A stretch of DNA of 64,000 nucleotides from Marchantia polymorpha subsp. ruderalis (taxonomy: Eukaryota > Streptophyta > Marchantiopsida > Marchantiales > Marchantiaceae), in assembly GCA_037833965.1 (NCBI GenBank), contig AP031352.1, positions 5,684,501 to 5,748,500 of the forward strand, given 5' to 3'. Position numbers and translations under genes: made by a program. Of this stretch, positions 34,928 to 45,646 are shown piece by piece; position 1 is the stretch's first letter; the number at the start of each line of letters is the position of its first letter. The notes beneath the pieces were generated by a model. That model searched no databases. It was not told the DNA's origin and was given only the letters and a program-made list of their open reading frames with translations.

Positions 34928-34957
34928 CAAGGCAAAACGCCTTGATCTATTTTATAC
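34928..34957 (-). promoter_or_regulatory. TATA box plus hairpin, 3' LTR
   Basis: TATAAAATAG (34,957-34,948) then CAAGGC-GTTTT-GCCTTG (34,944-34,928) on the minus strand. It separates U3, which holds the ORF, from R/U5 (about 0.9 kb). Confidence 0.7.
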
Positions 34958-34989
34958 TCTCAAAAGATCCTAACTAGCACTACGCTATC

Positions 34990-37544
34990 CTATCTACCAT
35001 TCGCAGCATCTGCGCGAAACCAAACTACTCTACTGCACTCAGCAGATCCGGTGCTGCGCCTCCTGCGCGCCGGACTGCTCCGCTTACTATCTCTACCTTG
35101 CCAGTCTTCCGACCGGCTGCGTAACCCCAGGCGTCGGAGCGCTGCAGTGACTTCCGACTGCAAGTGCGCCATAGTGTCGCGCGCACCCGACAAGAAGGTT
35201 TCTAATTTTCTTGCCACTCGCCGCCGACTCCGACTGTCACCTTCCGTCAATGCCGCCGCCCGAAGCTCGAACTCCCGGAGTGTAACCCTCTCTTGAGCTG
35301 CCACCTCCCAATGGGTGTATCCGTTTAGACAACGAGTCACTCGTGCCGCCAACTCTCCTCGTGCCCTGCAGCTGCTCTCCACCTCTGCCAGCTGCATTTC
35401 TAAATCCGCACGTTGAGCCCTCAAATCCGAGCACTCGGTTTGCAAGTTGCACAACAACTCCTCATCCTCCTTGCGGGCTCTTTGACTTTCCTCTAAGGCG
35501 CGCGTCTGGCGCGCAAGCTCGGCTGCTAGGACTTTGTTCTGTCTCCGCTCCTCCTGCAGTTCCGACTCGATCTTTGCCCGTATTAGTTCGGCCTCCGCCT
35601 GACTCTTCGTCGCCGCATCCTCCTTCTGCTGCTGCAAGGCTTGGTACAGCTTCTGGGTGACCGCCAGGTGTTGTCTGAGGGCGGTGTTCCTTTCCACATA
35701 TACTTGGCAACTAGAGGCCCACTTTGCCACCTTGATCCTCGTCCTTCGCCTGATAGTCTCCACATAAGACTGCGGTTTTAAGGCACTTCCGTATTTGGAT
35801 GTCTTGCGATCCAGATATCGCAGGAGTGGAACTATCTGTTCGCACAGCACCCCTGTTGGCGTTTTCTGCACCGAATCCTCTTCTTGCTCTTCCGAGCTCG
35901 TCTCATCCTCAGTCTCGAGGATTTCAGTCGCCACCGAATCCCTTGGCGACTCCCTGGAACTGTGGCGCGCAGCAGCTTCTGCTGCGACTGCTGCTCCACT
36001 GCCTGCTAAAATATCCAGGGCAGTGGGAGACCCCACTGCTTGAGCCCCTGTTCCGGCTCGATCTTCGGTTTGTGAAGGGGTCGACGCCGCAGTGACTTTT
36101 GTCACTCTCGCACCGCCCGCTTCTGCTGCCTGTCCTTCCGGCGCAATCTGCGCGGAAGGTGTCCTTGCTGAAGGTGCGTCCGCCGAAGGCGTCCGCATAC
36201 TGGTCGTTGGCCCCATCCGTCTCGCAGTCGGCGAATCCGGCTGACTCTCTGTTGTCCGACTCGCAGTCGGCCGACCAGCAGTTGTCCGACTGGGAGTCGG
36301 ATACACCCTGCGCGTCTTGACTCCACTTGGCCTGTTTGCTGGTGGCGTTCTTCCAGAAGTGCCTTCCGCCGAAGACGACCCTCTGAGGATTGTTGGCTCG
36401 TCAGCCAAACTCTCTTCCGCTTCCGGCCTGCTGTCCGGTTCAACGCGCCGTTCAGATGGCCTTCCTTCCGCTTGTCGACCTTCAGTCATCCGACTCGCAG
36501 TCGGCCGGTCGTCAGTCCGTCCATCTCCTCCCGAAGGCCGTGGTGCCTTCTGTGCAGAGGTTTCTGCCGTCTTCCCTAGGACCTGAGCAATTATCTCTTC
36601 CTGTGTGAGATTCCGCCGGGTCGGAGTTCGCCTGGTCTCCTCAGTAACAGTTGGCATTCTGCGTGCCCTCTGTTTTGGTCGACTATGAGGCTCGGGGGTG
36701 GGCCGACCACGAGTCGGCGCAGCTGGTACTTCCGGCTGCCTGTCCTCAGGTCTCTCATCCCACTTCCGCTTGCGCGGAATGCGCTCACTTCGACGTTCTT
36801 CTGCTGCTCTGGCTGGAGCCGGAGCCGGAGGCGTACTGGCAGGTTCCTCGTCCGGATCCGTGTCTACTTCGGCCTCCCTCGAATATCTACCTGGATAAGA
36901 CCGGCTCAGCTGCGGAAACCGAGTTTTCTCAGCATTCGTCAAACATCCCATCGCCCGGTAAAACACGATTAAATAAGGCGATAGATGATTGAGCGTTCCT
37001 CCCCTCTCTTCTTGCGCATGTTGGCGCGTCACCTTCCACAGGAGCCGTGCCCAATGCACCGGAGCTCCTGACAACACTAGCTCCACGAACTCTACCTGCC
37101 AACCATGCATGTAAGCGGTCTTGGTCGGCTGCAATATCTGCAGCAATGCTGTCGCAACATTCTCCGCAATCGATCCTTGTAATCCCGAGTCCGGAAACCA
37201 TTCTTGGGATGTCTAGCCACCTTGAAGAGCTCATTGTAAGAGACTTCTTCCTCCTGGGACACTTTCACGCTGTCGGCCTCGAAGAGGAGATCCCCTTCCT
37301 CGCCGGCACACCTGCCCAACACCTGCGCCCAATTGCAAATTTCCCATCTCTCTGGGTGTGGGCGAAATCCGCGAGAAGGCTTGTGTCTCTCTTGTAGATA
37401 CTCGCGCACCATCTCCGGACACGTCCAATTCCACCCCCAGAGGAGAAAATCGAGCTTCAGCCTCGTCAGCACATCTTGAAATGCGCGTAGACCGATCTGC
37501 GGCACCCTGAGTGGAGACACTCGCAGCTGGGGAACCTTCGACAT
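34990..37544 (-). pseudogene. LTR ORF copy in the 3' LTR, one-base deletion
   Basis: Identical in plan to the intact ORF at 45,647-48,202. It starts at ATG 37,544, but one T is missing in the run near 37,160 (ACATTCTCC here, ACATTTCTCC in the 5' LTR). That shifts the frame within the N-terminal domain, after RDYKDRLRR. The remaining 718-codon frame (from 37,146) is open to 34,990. Because genomic RNA carries U3 only at its 3' end, this copy is the one downstream of pol in the transcript of this insertion. A homopolymer sequencing error cannot be excluded. Confidence 0.82.
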
Positions 37545-38901
37545 TGCGTTGCCTGCACACACAAACGTTCTCCCTGTCGCTCACTCTCTCACAATCGCCA
37601 CTGCGCGTCGGCCACTCAAGCACTGACTGCTCACTCTCTCTGCGCTCGTTCAAGATCGCTACTCCCAATTCTTTCAAGGTCCGCCAAGATCCTTGTGCAA
37701 CTCGTCTCCGCACTCTCTACTCTCACTGCAGGTCGCTCCGCCCTTGCGCGTAATCTTGGAACTGGAAATTGCAAAGTCAAGAATGAGAGAATGAGACTGG
37801 AGCGCAGTCTTTTCTTCTCCGATTTCAAGAACGTCCAACGTTCTTACTGGTTGCAACGTACGCAGCCGGCTATACGGCTTAACGGTTCGCCCTTTGCATG
37901 CGCGAATTCACGTCTCCGCATTGCGCGCATTCGCATGCTTAAACGTTGAATTCTCCCGCCGCCGCCACCTTCCGGACTCGAGTCCGCTGCAGGGTATACG
38001 TCGGCCCTGTTGTCTTTTCCTAACCCGCCCTTCTCCGGAGGCGTGTCGCCGCTGGTGCGTTCATTATCCGTCGGCGCCTTTGCTGGAGGCGCACATCCAG
38101 CCGGAGCGAATTACGCCGGCGCGCAGTCGTACCGCCTATTTTGTCCTTTATGCCTCGTCCATTGCTGCCAGCGCATATCCGTCAGCGCAACTCATGCCAG
38201 CGCATCCGGCCGTCAGCGCCACGTCGGAGGCGTACATCCGACCGGTGCTTTCCTTCCATGAACAGCCGCCAAGGGCGCTTCCGACTCTGAGTTGGTTTCC
38301 TCCTGTGAGCGCGTGATTCCGCCGAAGGCGCATCGCCGAGGGCGTACGGGAATCCTTTCCGGCTGTGAACCCTAGCGCGAACGGCGCATGTCCGGCTACG
38401 AGTTTTCCGACGCTCATAACTTCTCCATTCCTGATCCATCTCCGGCGCTCTTGGACTCGTTAGAACGAGCGTCCCGAGCTCTTTCTAATGCAACTTCAAC
38501 CAACTGGATCTACCGTGTATCCCGATTGTTATGAAGGTTTTCCCTTTCCGCGCTAGCGACGCTTCGCCGAAGGCGCACTCATGGTCGGACGCCTTTAGAG
38601 GTCCGGGCCCTTCTCCTGACGTCTTTAGCAAAACCTCCTCCTGAGGTGTCTGCGCCGGAAGCGTAGCTTCCTTATACGCTAGAGGCGCGTGAGTAGAGAC
38701 ACCTCAAAAAGGAGCTTTTGCCGAAGGCGCCGAAGACGTTGGCGTTGGTACATCCGACTACGTGATTCTTTGTGCCCTCGTGACGATCTCCTCAATCCAC
38801 TCTATTTTGCGTACCCTTCTCTAGCTACAAACACTGCTTTGGTACTAGTTTTCTAAAATTGTTTAAATTCTGCAAAAAAACAAAAAGTGTGTTACCACAT
38901 G

Positions 38902-38914
38902 CCCCCCCCCCTCA
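38902..38914 (-). other. Polypurine tract
   Basis: On the minus strand GAG followed by a run of G (10 in total) and CA directly precedes the 3' LTR start TGTGGTAACAC. This is the expected plus-strand primer of an LTR retrotransposon. Confidence 0.85.
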
Positions 38915-38937
38915 ATTGTGAGCGCCCACGCGAACAT

Positions 38938-41778
38938 TTACACGTGGTATTTCTTCAGACGCCATCCGTTCACGCGGGTGCCTAACCATTCTCCCGTCAG
39001 TTCTGCGAGTTGGATGGATCCATTTGGAAAAACTTCTATCACCTTGTAAGGTCCCATCCACCTCAAGTGGAGCTTGCCTGGAAATCTAGCATGTCTGCTA
39101 TCGTATAGCAGAGCCAAATCGCCCTTTTCCAGCAGTACTGGTTTGAGTCTTCGATCGTACTTCTCCTTCCGCCTGAGTTGTAATTGCTTTGTTCGATCTT
39201 CGGCCTCTTGACGCCTTTCCTCCAGTGCCATTACCTCTTGCAGTCGATATGCCTGACTTTCTTCCGCGTCCAGCCTTCTCTGATCTAAGGTCCTCTTGGT
39301 AGGTATCTCGAATTCGATGGGTAAGATCGGATGCTGCCCATAAACTAGGAAGTAAGGTGTTTGCCTGGTGGTGACTTTTTCTGCCGTTCTATATGCCCAT
39401 AAGGCGGCCGGTAGCTTGGTGTCCCAGTCATGAGCATGGTTTACAGTTACCTTGAGGAGTATCTTACAGAGTAATCCATTGGACTTCTCTGTCAGACCAT
39501 TTGCCTTTGGGTTGTATGGAGTAGTCTTCCGATGCTTAATCTGGAAGTGCCGCGTCAAACTTTCTATCACCTGATTCAGAAAGTGCGTTCCTCTGTCACT
39601 GACTATTTCTAGGGGGCACCCGTAGCGGGTGATGATTGATTCGAATAGGAACCGTGCTACTGCGGCTGCGTCGTCGTGCCTTGTGGCTTCTGCCTCCACC
39701 ATCTTGGTCGCATAGTCTGTTGCTACCAATATGTAGCGCCTGCGCGTGCCTTTAGTGACAGGTTGTATTGGTCCCACGAAGTCGATCCCCCATTTTTCAA
39801 ATGGTGCCAATGGCATGATTGGTGTAAGAGGCCATCTCGTGGTCGGAGTCGGCCTTCCCGTTCTCTGGCAGCTGTCGCATTTGCGAACGTAGTCGTGTAC
39901 ATCTTTGAACATCGTCGGCCACCAGTATCCTGCATTCACAATTTTGGTCACTGTGTTTCTGGTGGCGTAGTGACCACCAGCGTCTTCTGTGTGCATGGCT
40001 TTGACAACTCGCGGTACTTCAGACTCCTCTAGACATCTGCACAACCTCTCGTCTGCCATTTTCTTGAACAAGACCCCCTGTTGAAGCTGGTAAGGTCCCG
40101 CTTTATGAACAAAGACTGTGCGCTGCTCCGCATCCAATCCTTCCGGACATTGGAGTGTGAGCAGGAACCTGTATAAGTCCGCGTACCTGGACTCATGGCT
40201 GGCGGACAACTGAAAAAGTTGTTCGTCGGGAAAATCATCCACTACTTCCTCCTCTATGGGTTCGGTCCATAGTCGGGAGAGGTAGTCCGCGTTCTCATGG
40301 TGAACGCCTTTCCGTGTCTGTACAGTGTAGGTGAATTCCTGCAGCAGTAGTACCCACCTGGCAATTCGTCCGGACAGATCCGCCTTCTTCACCAGGTGCT
40401 GTAAGGCGTAATGATCTACATGAAACACGAACTCATAGCAGATCAAATAATGTCGGAACTTCTTACAGGAGTACACCATTCCCAACGCCTCCCTCTCAGT
40501 TGTCGTGTACTTCTTCTCTGCTGCTGACAACTGACGACTCGCGAAGTAAATCGGGTAGTCTTTCTTGTTGTCGTCCTTCTGACTGAGAACCACCCCGATT
40601 GCAAACGCCGACGTGTCTACATAGACATGGAAAGGTCTGTTCCAATCCGGACTTCTCAGAACCGGAGCAGTCGTCAGTTTGGCTTTGAGCGTTTCAAAGG
40701 CCAGCTGTTGCTCCTTGCCCCACACATAGGGTTCATCCTTCTTAAGCAGCTTCGTCAGATCGGCTGCCAAGATGGCATACATATTTATGAACCTTCTGTA
40801 ATAACCTACATGGCCAAGGAAGGCCCTCAACTCACGCAGATTCGTTGGCGGCTGCAGTTCGAGAATAATCTTCACCTTCTCTACATCCACTGCAATGCCA
40901 TCGGACGAAACTCGGTGCCCTAGCAGGATTCCGCTGGTCATGAAGAAAAAACACTTCTCCGGGTGTAAGGACAAGCTGCTTTCCCTACACCTGTCGAACG
41001 TTTGCCGAAGATGGTTAAGGTGCTCCGACCTCTTACCGAAGACACAAAAGTCGTCGATGAAAATTTCTAGGAACTTCCTCAGGTGCTCTTGGAAAATGTT
41101 TGTCATCATCCGCTGGAACGTCGCTGGCGCGTTACACAGACCGAACGGCATCTTGTGATAAGCATAGGTTCCCCAGTCGGTCGTGAAGGTTGTTTTGTCC
41201 TTGTCCTGTTCCCTGATGGACACCTGGTTGTAGCCGGAAAATCCGTCTAGGAAACTGTAGCATTCATGCCCTGCTACATGGTCCAGAATAGAGTCCGTGA
41301 AAGGAAGAGGGTGATGGTCCTTCCGCGTTGCTGCGTTCAGCTTCCTGAAGTCCTGACACACCCGGATCTTACCCGTCAGTTTCTTGGGCACGATCACGAT
41401 AGGCGACACCCACTCGCTACTAAGTACCGGGTAGATGATTCCTGCGCTCAGGTACTTATCGATTTCGTCCTTCACCAATAATGAATATTTCGGGTTGAGC
41501 CTGTATTGGCGTTGGCGAACCGGAACTGCCTCGTCCAACAAGTCGATTCTGTGCTCTCCATACCTTGCAGGTATGCCTTTCATGTCTTCAATCCTCCATG
41601 CGAAGACATCCTCATACTGGCGAAGAAACGCCTGTACCCTGTTCAACTCTTCTCCTTGTACCTGGCTTGACACCTTCAAGCCTTTACCTGGACTGAGCTG
41701 CAGTTCGCAGCAATCACTCGGGTCAACAATCCCCTCTGTGTGACTGATCTCGCTTCTGCCCAGTCCGGCTGCTAGTTG
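38938..41778 (-). CDS. pol: Pol: reverse transcriptase, RNase H, integrase
   Basis: This follows the gag frame directly after its UAG (41,781-41,779) with no frame change; 2,841 nt, ending at 38,938. Domains in order: a linker with FAWRIEDMKGI; reverse transcriptase with VCQDFRKLN, YSFLDGFSGYNQV, MPFGLCNAPATFQR and the catalytic FIDDFCVF; the RNase H region beginning FHVYVDTSAFAIGVVLSQ with TTEREALGMVYSCKKFRHYL and NADYLSRL; integrase with an H-x-H zinc-finger part (GGHYATRNTVTKIV), CDSCQRTGR, and the D,D,E core GIDFVGP, VSDRGTHF, PKANGLTEKSN; then a C-terminal GPYKVIEVFPNGSIQL block. It copies element RNA into DNA and inserts it. All catalytic blocks are present and open, so it may be active. 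No chromodomain is visible. No ATG need be used if it is made by readthrough of gag. Confidence 0.92.
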   Translation of the reverse strand, partial: QLAAGLGRSEISHTEGIVDPSDCCELQLSPGKGLKVSSQVQGEELNRVQAFLRQYEDVFAWRIEDMKGIPARYGEHRIDLLDEAVPVRQRQYRLNPKYSLLVKDEIDKYLSAGIIYPVLSSEWVSPIVIVPKKLTGKIRVCQDFRKLNAATRKDHHPLPFTDSILDHVAGHECYSFLDGFSGYNQVSIREQDKDKTTFTTDWGTYAYHKMPFGLCNAPATFQRMMTNIFQEHLRKFLEIFIDDFCVFGKRSEHLNHLRQTFDRCRESSLSLHPEKCFFFMTSGILLGHRVSSDGIAVDVEKVKIILELQPPTNLRELRAFLGHVGYYRRFINMYAILAADLTKLLKKDEPYVWGKEQQLAFETLKAKLTTAPVLRSPDWNRPFHVYVDTSAFAIGVVLSQKDDNKKDYPIYFASRQLSAAEKKYTTTEREALGMVYSCKKFRHYLICYEFVFHVDHYALQHLVKKADLSGRIARWVLLLQEFTYTVQTRKGVHHENADYLSRLWTEPIEEEVVDDFPDEQLFQLSASHESRYADLYRFLLTLQCPEGLDAEQRTVFVHKAGPYQLQQGVLFKKMADERLCRCLEESEVPRVVKAMHTEDAGGHYATRNTVTKIVNAGYWWPTMFKDVHDYVRKCDSCQRTGRPTPTTRWPLTPIMPLAPFEKWGIDFVGPIQPVTKGTRRRYILVATDYATKMVEAEATRHDDAAAVARFLFESIITRYGCPLEIVSDRGTHFLNQVIESLTRHFQIKHRKTTPYNPKANGLTEKSNGLLCKILLKVTVNHAHDWDTKLPAALWAYRTAEKVTTRQTPYFLVYGQHPILPIEFEIPTKRTLDQRRLDAEESQAYRLQEVMALEERRQEAEDRTKQLQLRRKEKYDRRLKPVLLEKGDLALLYDSRHARFPGKLHLRWMGPYKVIEVFPNGSIQLAELTGEWLGTRVNGWRLKKYHV

Positions 41779-41781
41779 CTA
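41767..41781 (-). promoter_or_regulatory. Candidate leaky stop codon, UAG CAA CUA
   Basis: On the minus strand gag ends GAT GAG GAA TAG, immediately followed by CAA CTA GCA in the same frame as pol. UAG-CAR-YYA is the tobacco-mosaic-type readthrough context, and UAG CAA CUA fits it exactly. The frame before and after is open for 943 and 947 codons. The alternative is a CAG-to-TAG mutation in a once continuous frame. Confidence 0.65.
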
Positions 41782-44607
41782 TTCCTCATCCGGATACACC
41801 TCGTCTCCTTCCTCCTCAATGGAGCAGCAAGTGACGTAGCCCACAAAGTCCTCCGACGTTTCGGTCTCTGAAGTGCATGATGAGCTGGTCTCCCCTCCGG
41901 TTGTGTAACCGGAGGTGGTGGAAGGTGTTTCGCCCTCATGGGGTACCTTGGTCCACGGTACGGTAATGACAGTCGGAGGATCCGCAGGGCTACGGAACTG
42001 TAATCTCTTCCTACTCCAGTCACACCTTGCTTTGGCATCGTATAGCCACGGTCTGCCAAGCAGCACATCATAACCTTTCTTCATCAGAGGTTGCAGTATT
42101 ATGTAGGACAGTTGAAAGTCCACTCCTCCAATGTTGGTTCTCACATTGCTCAACATTCCTAGTGGCATTCTGCGTGTTTGATCGGCCAGTCGCAATACTC
42201 GGGATGTAGGCTCGAAGGTCTGGAACCCCAAGGAGTTCGCTGTCTCCTCGGTCATGATATTCACGCCCGAGCCGGAGTCCACTGGTACCTTCTGAATGAC
42301 ACAGCCTCCGATCTCTACTTCGATCTCTGGTGGTCCCAGGTCTCCTCCTTCCACTCTGTACACAGCCGGAAGTTTCTCTTTTCGGGGTTTGCGTGGTCGG
42401 CGCAACGAAAGCATCAGCATCCTCCTGTACGTCTTATTGTCTTCCAACAACTGGTGGAAGGAAATATTTGCCCTCTGGCTCCCCATGTCTTTCACTATGT
42501 CGTAGGAAGTGTTGGAAGTCACAGCCGGAAGTTTCTCTGTACTCGCGGTCGGAAGGGGTGTAGGGGGCCTAACTGCCTTCCGGTCGTCGGATGTCATTCC
42601 GGCGCCCAGTGCTTCCTTGATGAGGTGACTCACCTCATCTTTGATGTCCGGAAGGTAATCTCGAGTCCGGAACTCTTCTGAATACCTGTCCGCCTTTTCC
42701 GAGTTCTGCTCCGGCTGGGTGTTTCTCATAGCCGGAGGTGTACCCGGCCTTCTTCTTTGGCCTTCTCTAACTTCTTTAGACTTCCTCCTCTCTTCCCTAC
42801 GCTCGAGGCGGCGAGTGTCCTCGTGGCCTTCTCCTTTCCTCTTCGAACTTCGGGTTTCTACCCGACCGCACATTACTTCTTCCTCTGGCCATACTTCGTC
42901 TCCTTCAGCTGGGTCCAGACTCAGTTCTACCTGGTTGACTTGCACTTCTTCCTTGCCAGGTGTTGATACGAAACGCACGGCTGGCCTAGGGATTTGGGGC
43001 TGGTCACATTCGGCCGCTGTATGTCCAGACTTCTTGCAATTGCTGCACAATGGTGCATACCCCATTGGCTTCCTCGGGTGGGGACAGCTTGGCGCGTAAT
43101 GCCCCATGTCTCCGCAGTTGTAGCAACCATCGAATTGTGGTCGAGGTCGGTTGTGATTGCCTGGAGGTGCCATGCGTCTTGGTGGGAGTGTACCCGCCAT
43201 TTCCCTCGGAACAAAGCGCGGTATATGCACCGGTGGGTTCGGAGTTGTAGCTGGAGCTGTCTGTACCGAGTAAGCGGTGTCCTCAACCTGCTCAGCATAA
43301 TACATAGGCGGCTCAGCATAATACATGGGGTTCTCCCACTGTGGTGCCCATTCGACCGCATTCACTGGGTAAGATGGCCTCGCGGACATGCACTCCGTGT
43401 TGGCATGTCCCACCTGTCCGCACGTAGTACACCAGAGATTCGCTCGTTGTCTCGCAGGTGATTTACGTCGGTCTTGGCCTCCCACTACATGAACTTTCAG
43501 GTCCGCAAAATTCTTCACCAGGTTGTCTACCTTGGCTGCGATGTCCCCTTGAGTCTTCACTGGGATTCCCTTACCTCGATCCTTCTTCTTGATCGCACTG
43601 CGTTTCTTCTTCCGTCTTTCTTCTTCTGAAGATGACGAGTCCTCTTCCTCTTCCGAGGAAGAACTTGATTCGGAGGAGCTTGATTCTTCTGTCGAGGAAG
43701 GCGAGTTCCTTCTCTTCCGACGTCCGCCTTGCGACTTCTTCTTCGTCGACCGTCGGTCGCGTCTTCGAGTGTCAAGGGTTGACGTCTCAAAGGTCTCCGC
43801 GGAAGCTATCACATCTTGGATTGTGTCAGTCTTGCCTCTCCTACAGAAGGTCTCCATTTCTCTTGAGAGCCCTGTCACATACCAATCCACTGCCTGTTGT
43901 ACCGAATACGGTTCTCCCGGGCCTGTCTTCGGAATTCGATCTAGGAGGTCTTGGAATCTCTCAGTGTAGTCTCGAAGATTTTCCTTCCGCTCGCGTCGAA
44001 GATTTCGAAGCCGGGTCAGAACTCGACTGTCATATCCGAGTTCGCGGAACCGTTTCAGAAACTTTTCCTTGAGCTGAGCCCAGGTCCGGATGCCAGTGGG
44101 GTCGGTGCTCTCATGGTTGTACCAGCTACGCGCTCGTCTGCGTAGCAGGCTAGGAAAGATTCGTAATCTGTCTTCATCACTGGTCTCACGATTGGCGATG
44201 GAGACAGACTCGAAGAGCTTTATGTATGAATCTGCATCATCGTCGTCGCCCGTTCCCGTGTATCTTGGATACGAATGTTTGGTGGTAGGTTGGGAAAACA
44301 CCTGGCGGAGATTGGCTTGATGTTCTGCCATCGGTGATCCTGTCGACGGACTGATCCTAGGTTGGCCAAACTCAGGAAGAGTTCCCGTCGGAGGGATGTC
44401 CAATAGAACTGTTAGCTCAATGCTCTCGGTAGGTGAACTGGAACGCCTTTGTCTTCCAGTAGTCGGTGATGGCGATCTTTCTGCAGAGTCCTCACCGGGA
44501 GTCTTCTTTTTAGTTCGCCGTTTTGTTTCCACGGCTTTTTCTGAATCTCGACGGAGTTTCCGTGTGGCTCTCGCACTCAGGTTTCCCACACTATCGCTCG
44601 TCGACAT
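41779..44607 (-). CDS. gag: Gag-protease polyprotein (942 aa)
   Basis: Starts at ATG 44,607, about 60 nt downstream of the primer site. An N-terminal basic, Ser-rich region is followed by a retrotransposon Gag domain (residues ~120-270; RRRARSWYN, WAQLKEKFLKRF, ENLRDYTERFQDLL). Next is a Ser/Glu/Lys-rich linker, then three CCHC zinc knuckles at about residues 392 (CTTCGQVGHANTEC), 493 (CYNCGDMGHYAPSC) and 519 (CSNCKKSGHTAAEC) that bind RNA. A charged linker follows, then an aspartic protease with DSGSG near residue 775 and DVLLGRPWL. It forms the particle and processes the polyprotein. It ends at UAG 41,781-41,779, directly followed in frame by pol. Confidence 0.92.
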   Translation of the reverse strand: MSTSDSVGNLSARATRKLRRDSEKAVETKRRTKKKTPGEDSAERSPSPTTGRQRRSSSPTESIELTVLLDIPPTGTLPEFGQPRISPSTGSPMAEHQANLRQVFSQPTTKHSYPRYTGTGDDDDADSYIKLFESVSIANRETSDEDRLRIFPSLLRRRARSWYNHESTDPTGIRTWAQLKEKFLKRFRELGYDSRVLTRLRNLRRERKENLRDYTERFQDLLDRIPKTGPGEPYSVQQAVDWYVTGLSREMETFCRRGKTDTIQDVIASAETFETSTLDTRRRDRRSTKKKSQGGRRKRRNSPSSTEESSSSESSSSSEEEEDSSSSEEERRKKKRSAIKKKDRGKGIPVKTQGDIAAKVDNLVKNFADLKVHVVGGQDRRKSPARQRANLWCTTCGQVGHANTECMSARPSYPVNAVEWAPQWENPMYYAEPPMYYAEQVEDTAYSVQTAPATTPNPPVHIPRFVPREMAGTLPPRRMAPPGNHNRPRPQFDGCYNCGDMGHYAPSCPHPRKPMGYAPLCSNCKKSGHTAAECDQPQIPRPAVRFVSTPGKEEVQVNQVELSLDPAEGDEVWPEEEVMCGRVETRSSKRKGEGHEDTRRLERREERRKSKEVREGQRRRPGTPPAMRNTQPEQNSEKADRYSEEFRTRDYLPDIKDEVSHLIKEALGAGMTSDDRKAVRPPTPLPTASTEKLPAVTSNTSYDIVKDMGSQRANISFHQLLEDNKTYRRMLMLSLRRPRKPRKEKLPAVYRVEGGDLGPPEIEVEIGGCVIQKVPVDSGSGVNIMTEETANSLGFQTFEPTSRVLRLADQTRRMPLGMLSNVRTNIGGVDFQLSYIILQPLMKKGYDVLLGRPWLYDAKARCDWSRKRLQFRSPADPPTVITVPWTKVPHEGETPSTTSGYTTGGETSSSCTSETETSEDFVGYVTCCSIEEEGDEVYPDEE

Positions 44608-44650
44608 TCACCGAGCATTGCTGCTCAAGGTTTCTGGTGTTGACGCACTG

Positions 44651-44668
44651 TCCCCGGCAGCGGCGCCA
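44651..44668 (-). other. Primer binding site, tRNA-Asp type
   Basis: Minus strand TGGCGCCGCTGCCGGGGA, which pairs with the 3' end of plant tRNA-Asp(GUC) with one mismatch. It begins 23 nt after the LTR end (44,691), an unusually long spacer; 0-5 nt is common. Confidence 0.8.
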
Positions 44669-45584
44669 AAAAGAAGTTGTCGGCTCCTTATGTAATAACC
44701 CACCAAAGGCTAAAACTGCAGTATGGTGGTAAAAAGATCGAACCCACAGGGACAGAGGCAACACACAGAGTAAAAGTGTCACATTTAACAGACTTTTGGT
44801 AGAGTTTGAATTCTAGGCGACTGTCACTCCCAGAAATACTGCAGTGCTCGACTCGGAGGCTCGACTCGGAGGAGGATCTCAACTCGGAGGATGCTCGGAG
44901 GATGCACGGTACAGCTTGGTCACTCAACACACACACACACACCTGAAACTGGCAAAAAGCACAACTCGGAGGTCGGTCAGGACCTCCGCTTCGGATTTCA
45001 GGAGGAAAGTGTCTCGCAAGTTCACTCAGAGGTTCTGCAGGAAGTGCCTCCCACTCCGGCTTTTACTGCCCTTCCGCCAGGAACTAGCGGGGGTACCCGG
45101 ACTGGACTTCTCACTTCGGAACGAAGCCTCTACGTACGCCGTGGACGTCACCCTCGACTATCACCCAAAACGCAGGGAGTGCAGACCCGACTGAGAACTT
45201 ACTGAAAACACGATCCAGTAACACACGCACAACCTGAATTACAAACCAAGGTTTACACGAAGTAATGAAACTTCACATTGGCATTCAGGGGAAACTTCCC
45301 GTAGGAGTACAATCAGGATATGTCACTCGAAGGAGTAAGGGGGAACTGTTCAAGTATCTAACTCGCAGCCGGCTCTGAGTATCAGAAATCACCCGCAGGT
45401 GCAGATCCGCACTACTCAAGTCTCTAACCGGGTACTAGCTCTGAACATTCAGCCGAAGGCCTTCAACTACAACATACGGTAACTTCGCTATGCTGCAGCT
45501 TCTCTACGTGGTGCCAGGACCAAAATGCACAAACACGCCAAGAAAGTGAGTTCCTGATCTGCACTTCCGAAACTGGAAGAGTCC

Positions 45585-45613
45585 CAAGGCAAAACGCCTT
45601 GATCTATTTTATA
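45585..45613 (-). promoter_or_regulatory. TATA box plus hairpin, 5' LTR promoter
   Basis: TATAAAATAG (45,613-45,604) then CAAGGC-GTTTT-GCCTTG (45,601-45,585) on the minus strand. This is the likely start of the genomic transcript. It lies 34 nt downstream of the LTR ORF stop. Confidence 0.72.
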
Positions 45614-45646
45614 CTCTCAAAAGATCCTAACTAGCACTACGCTATC

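Larger units (their letters stand above)
34048..38899 (-). repeat. 3' LTR of the complete element
   Basis: 4,852 bp with TGT...ACA ends. It is nearly identical to 44,691-49,557. Differences I noticed: a missing 13-bp CTCGACTCGGAGG repeat unit near 34,204, a 1-2 nt change near 34,099, A/C at 34,508, C/T opposite 45,923, A/G opposite 47,858 and a 1-nt deletion near 37,160 that breaks the LTR ORF. TATA box at 34,957-34,948. Confidence 0.92.
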
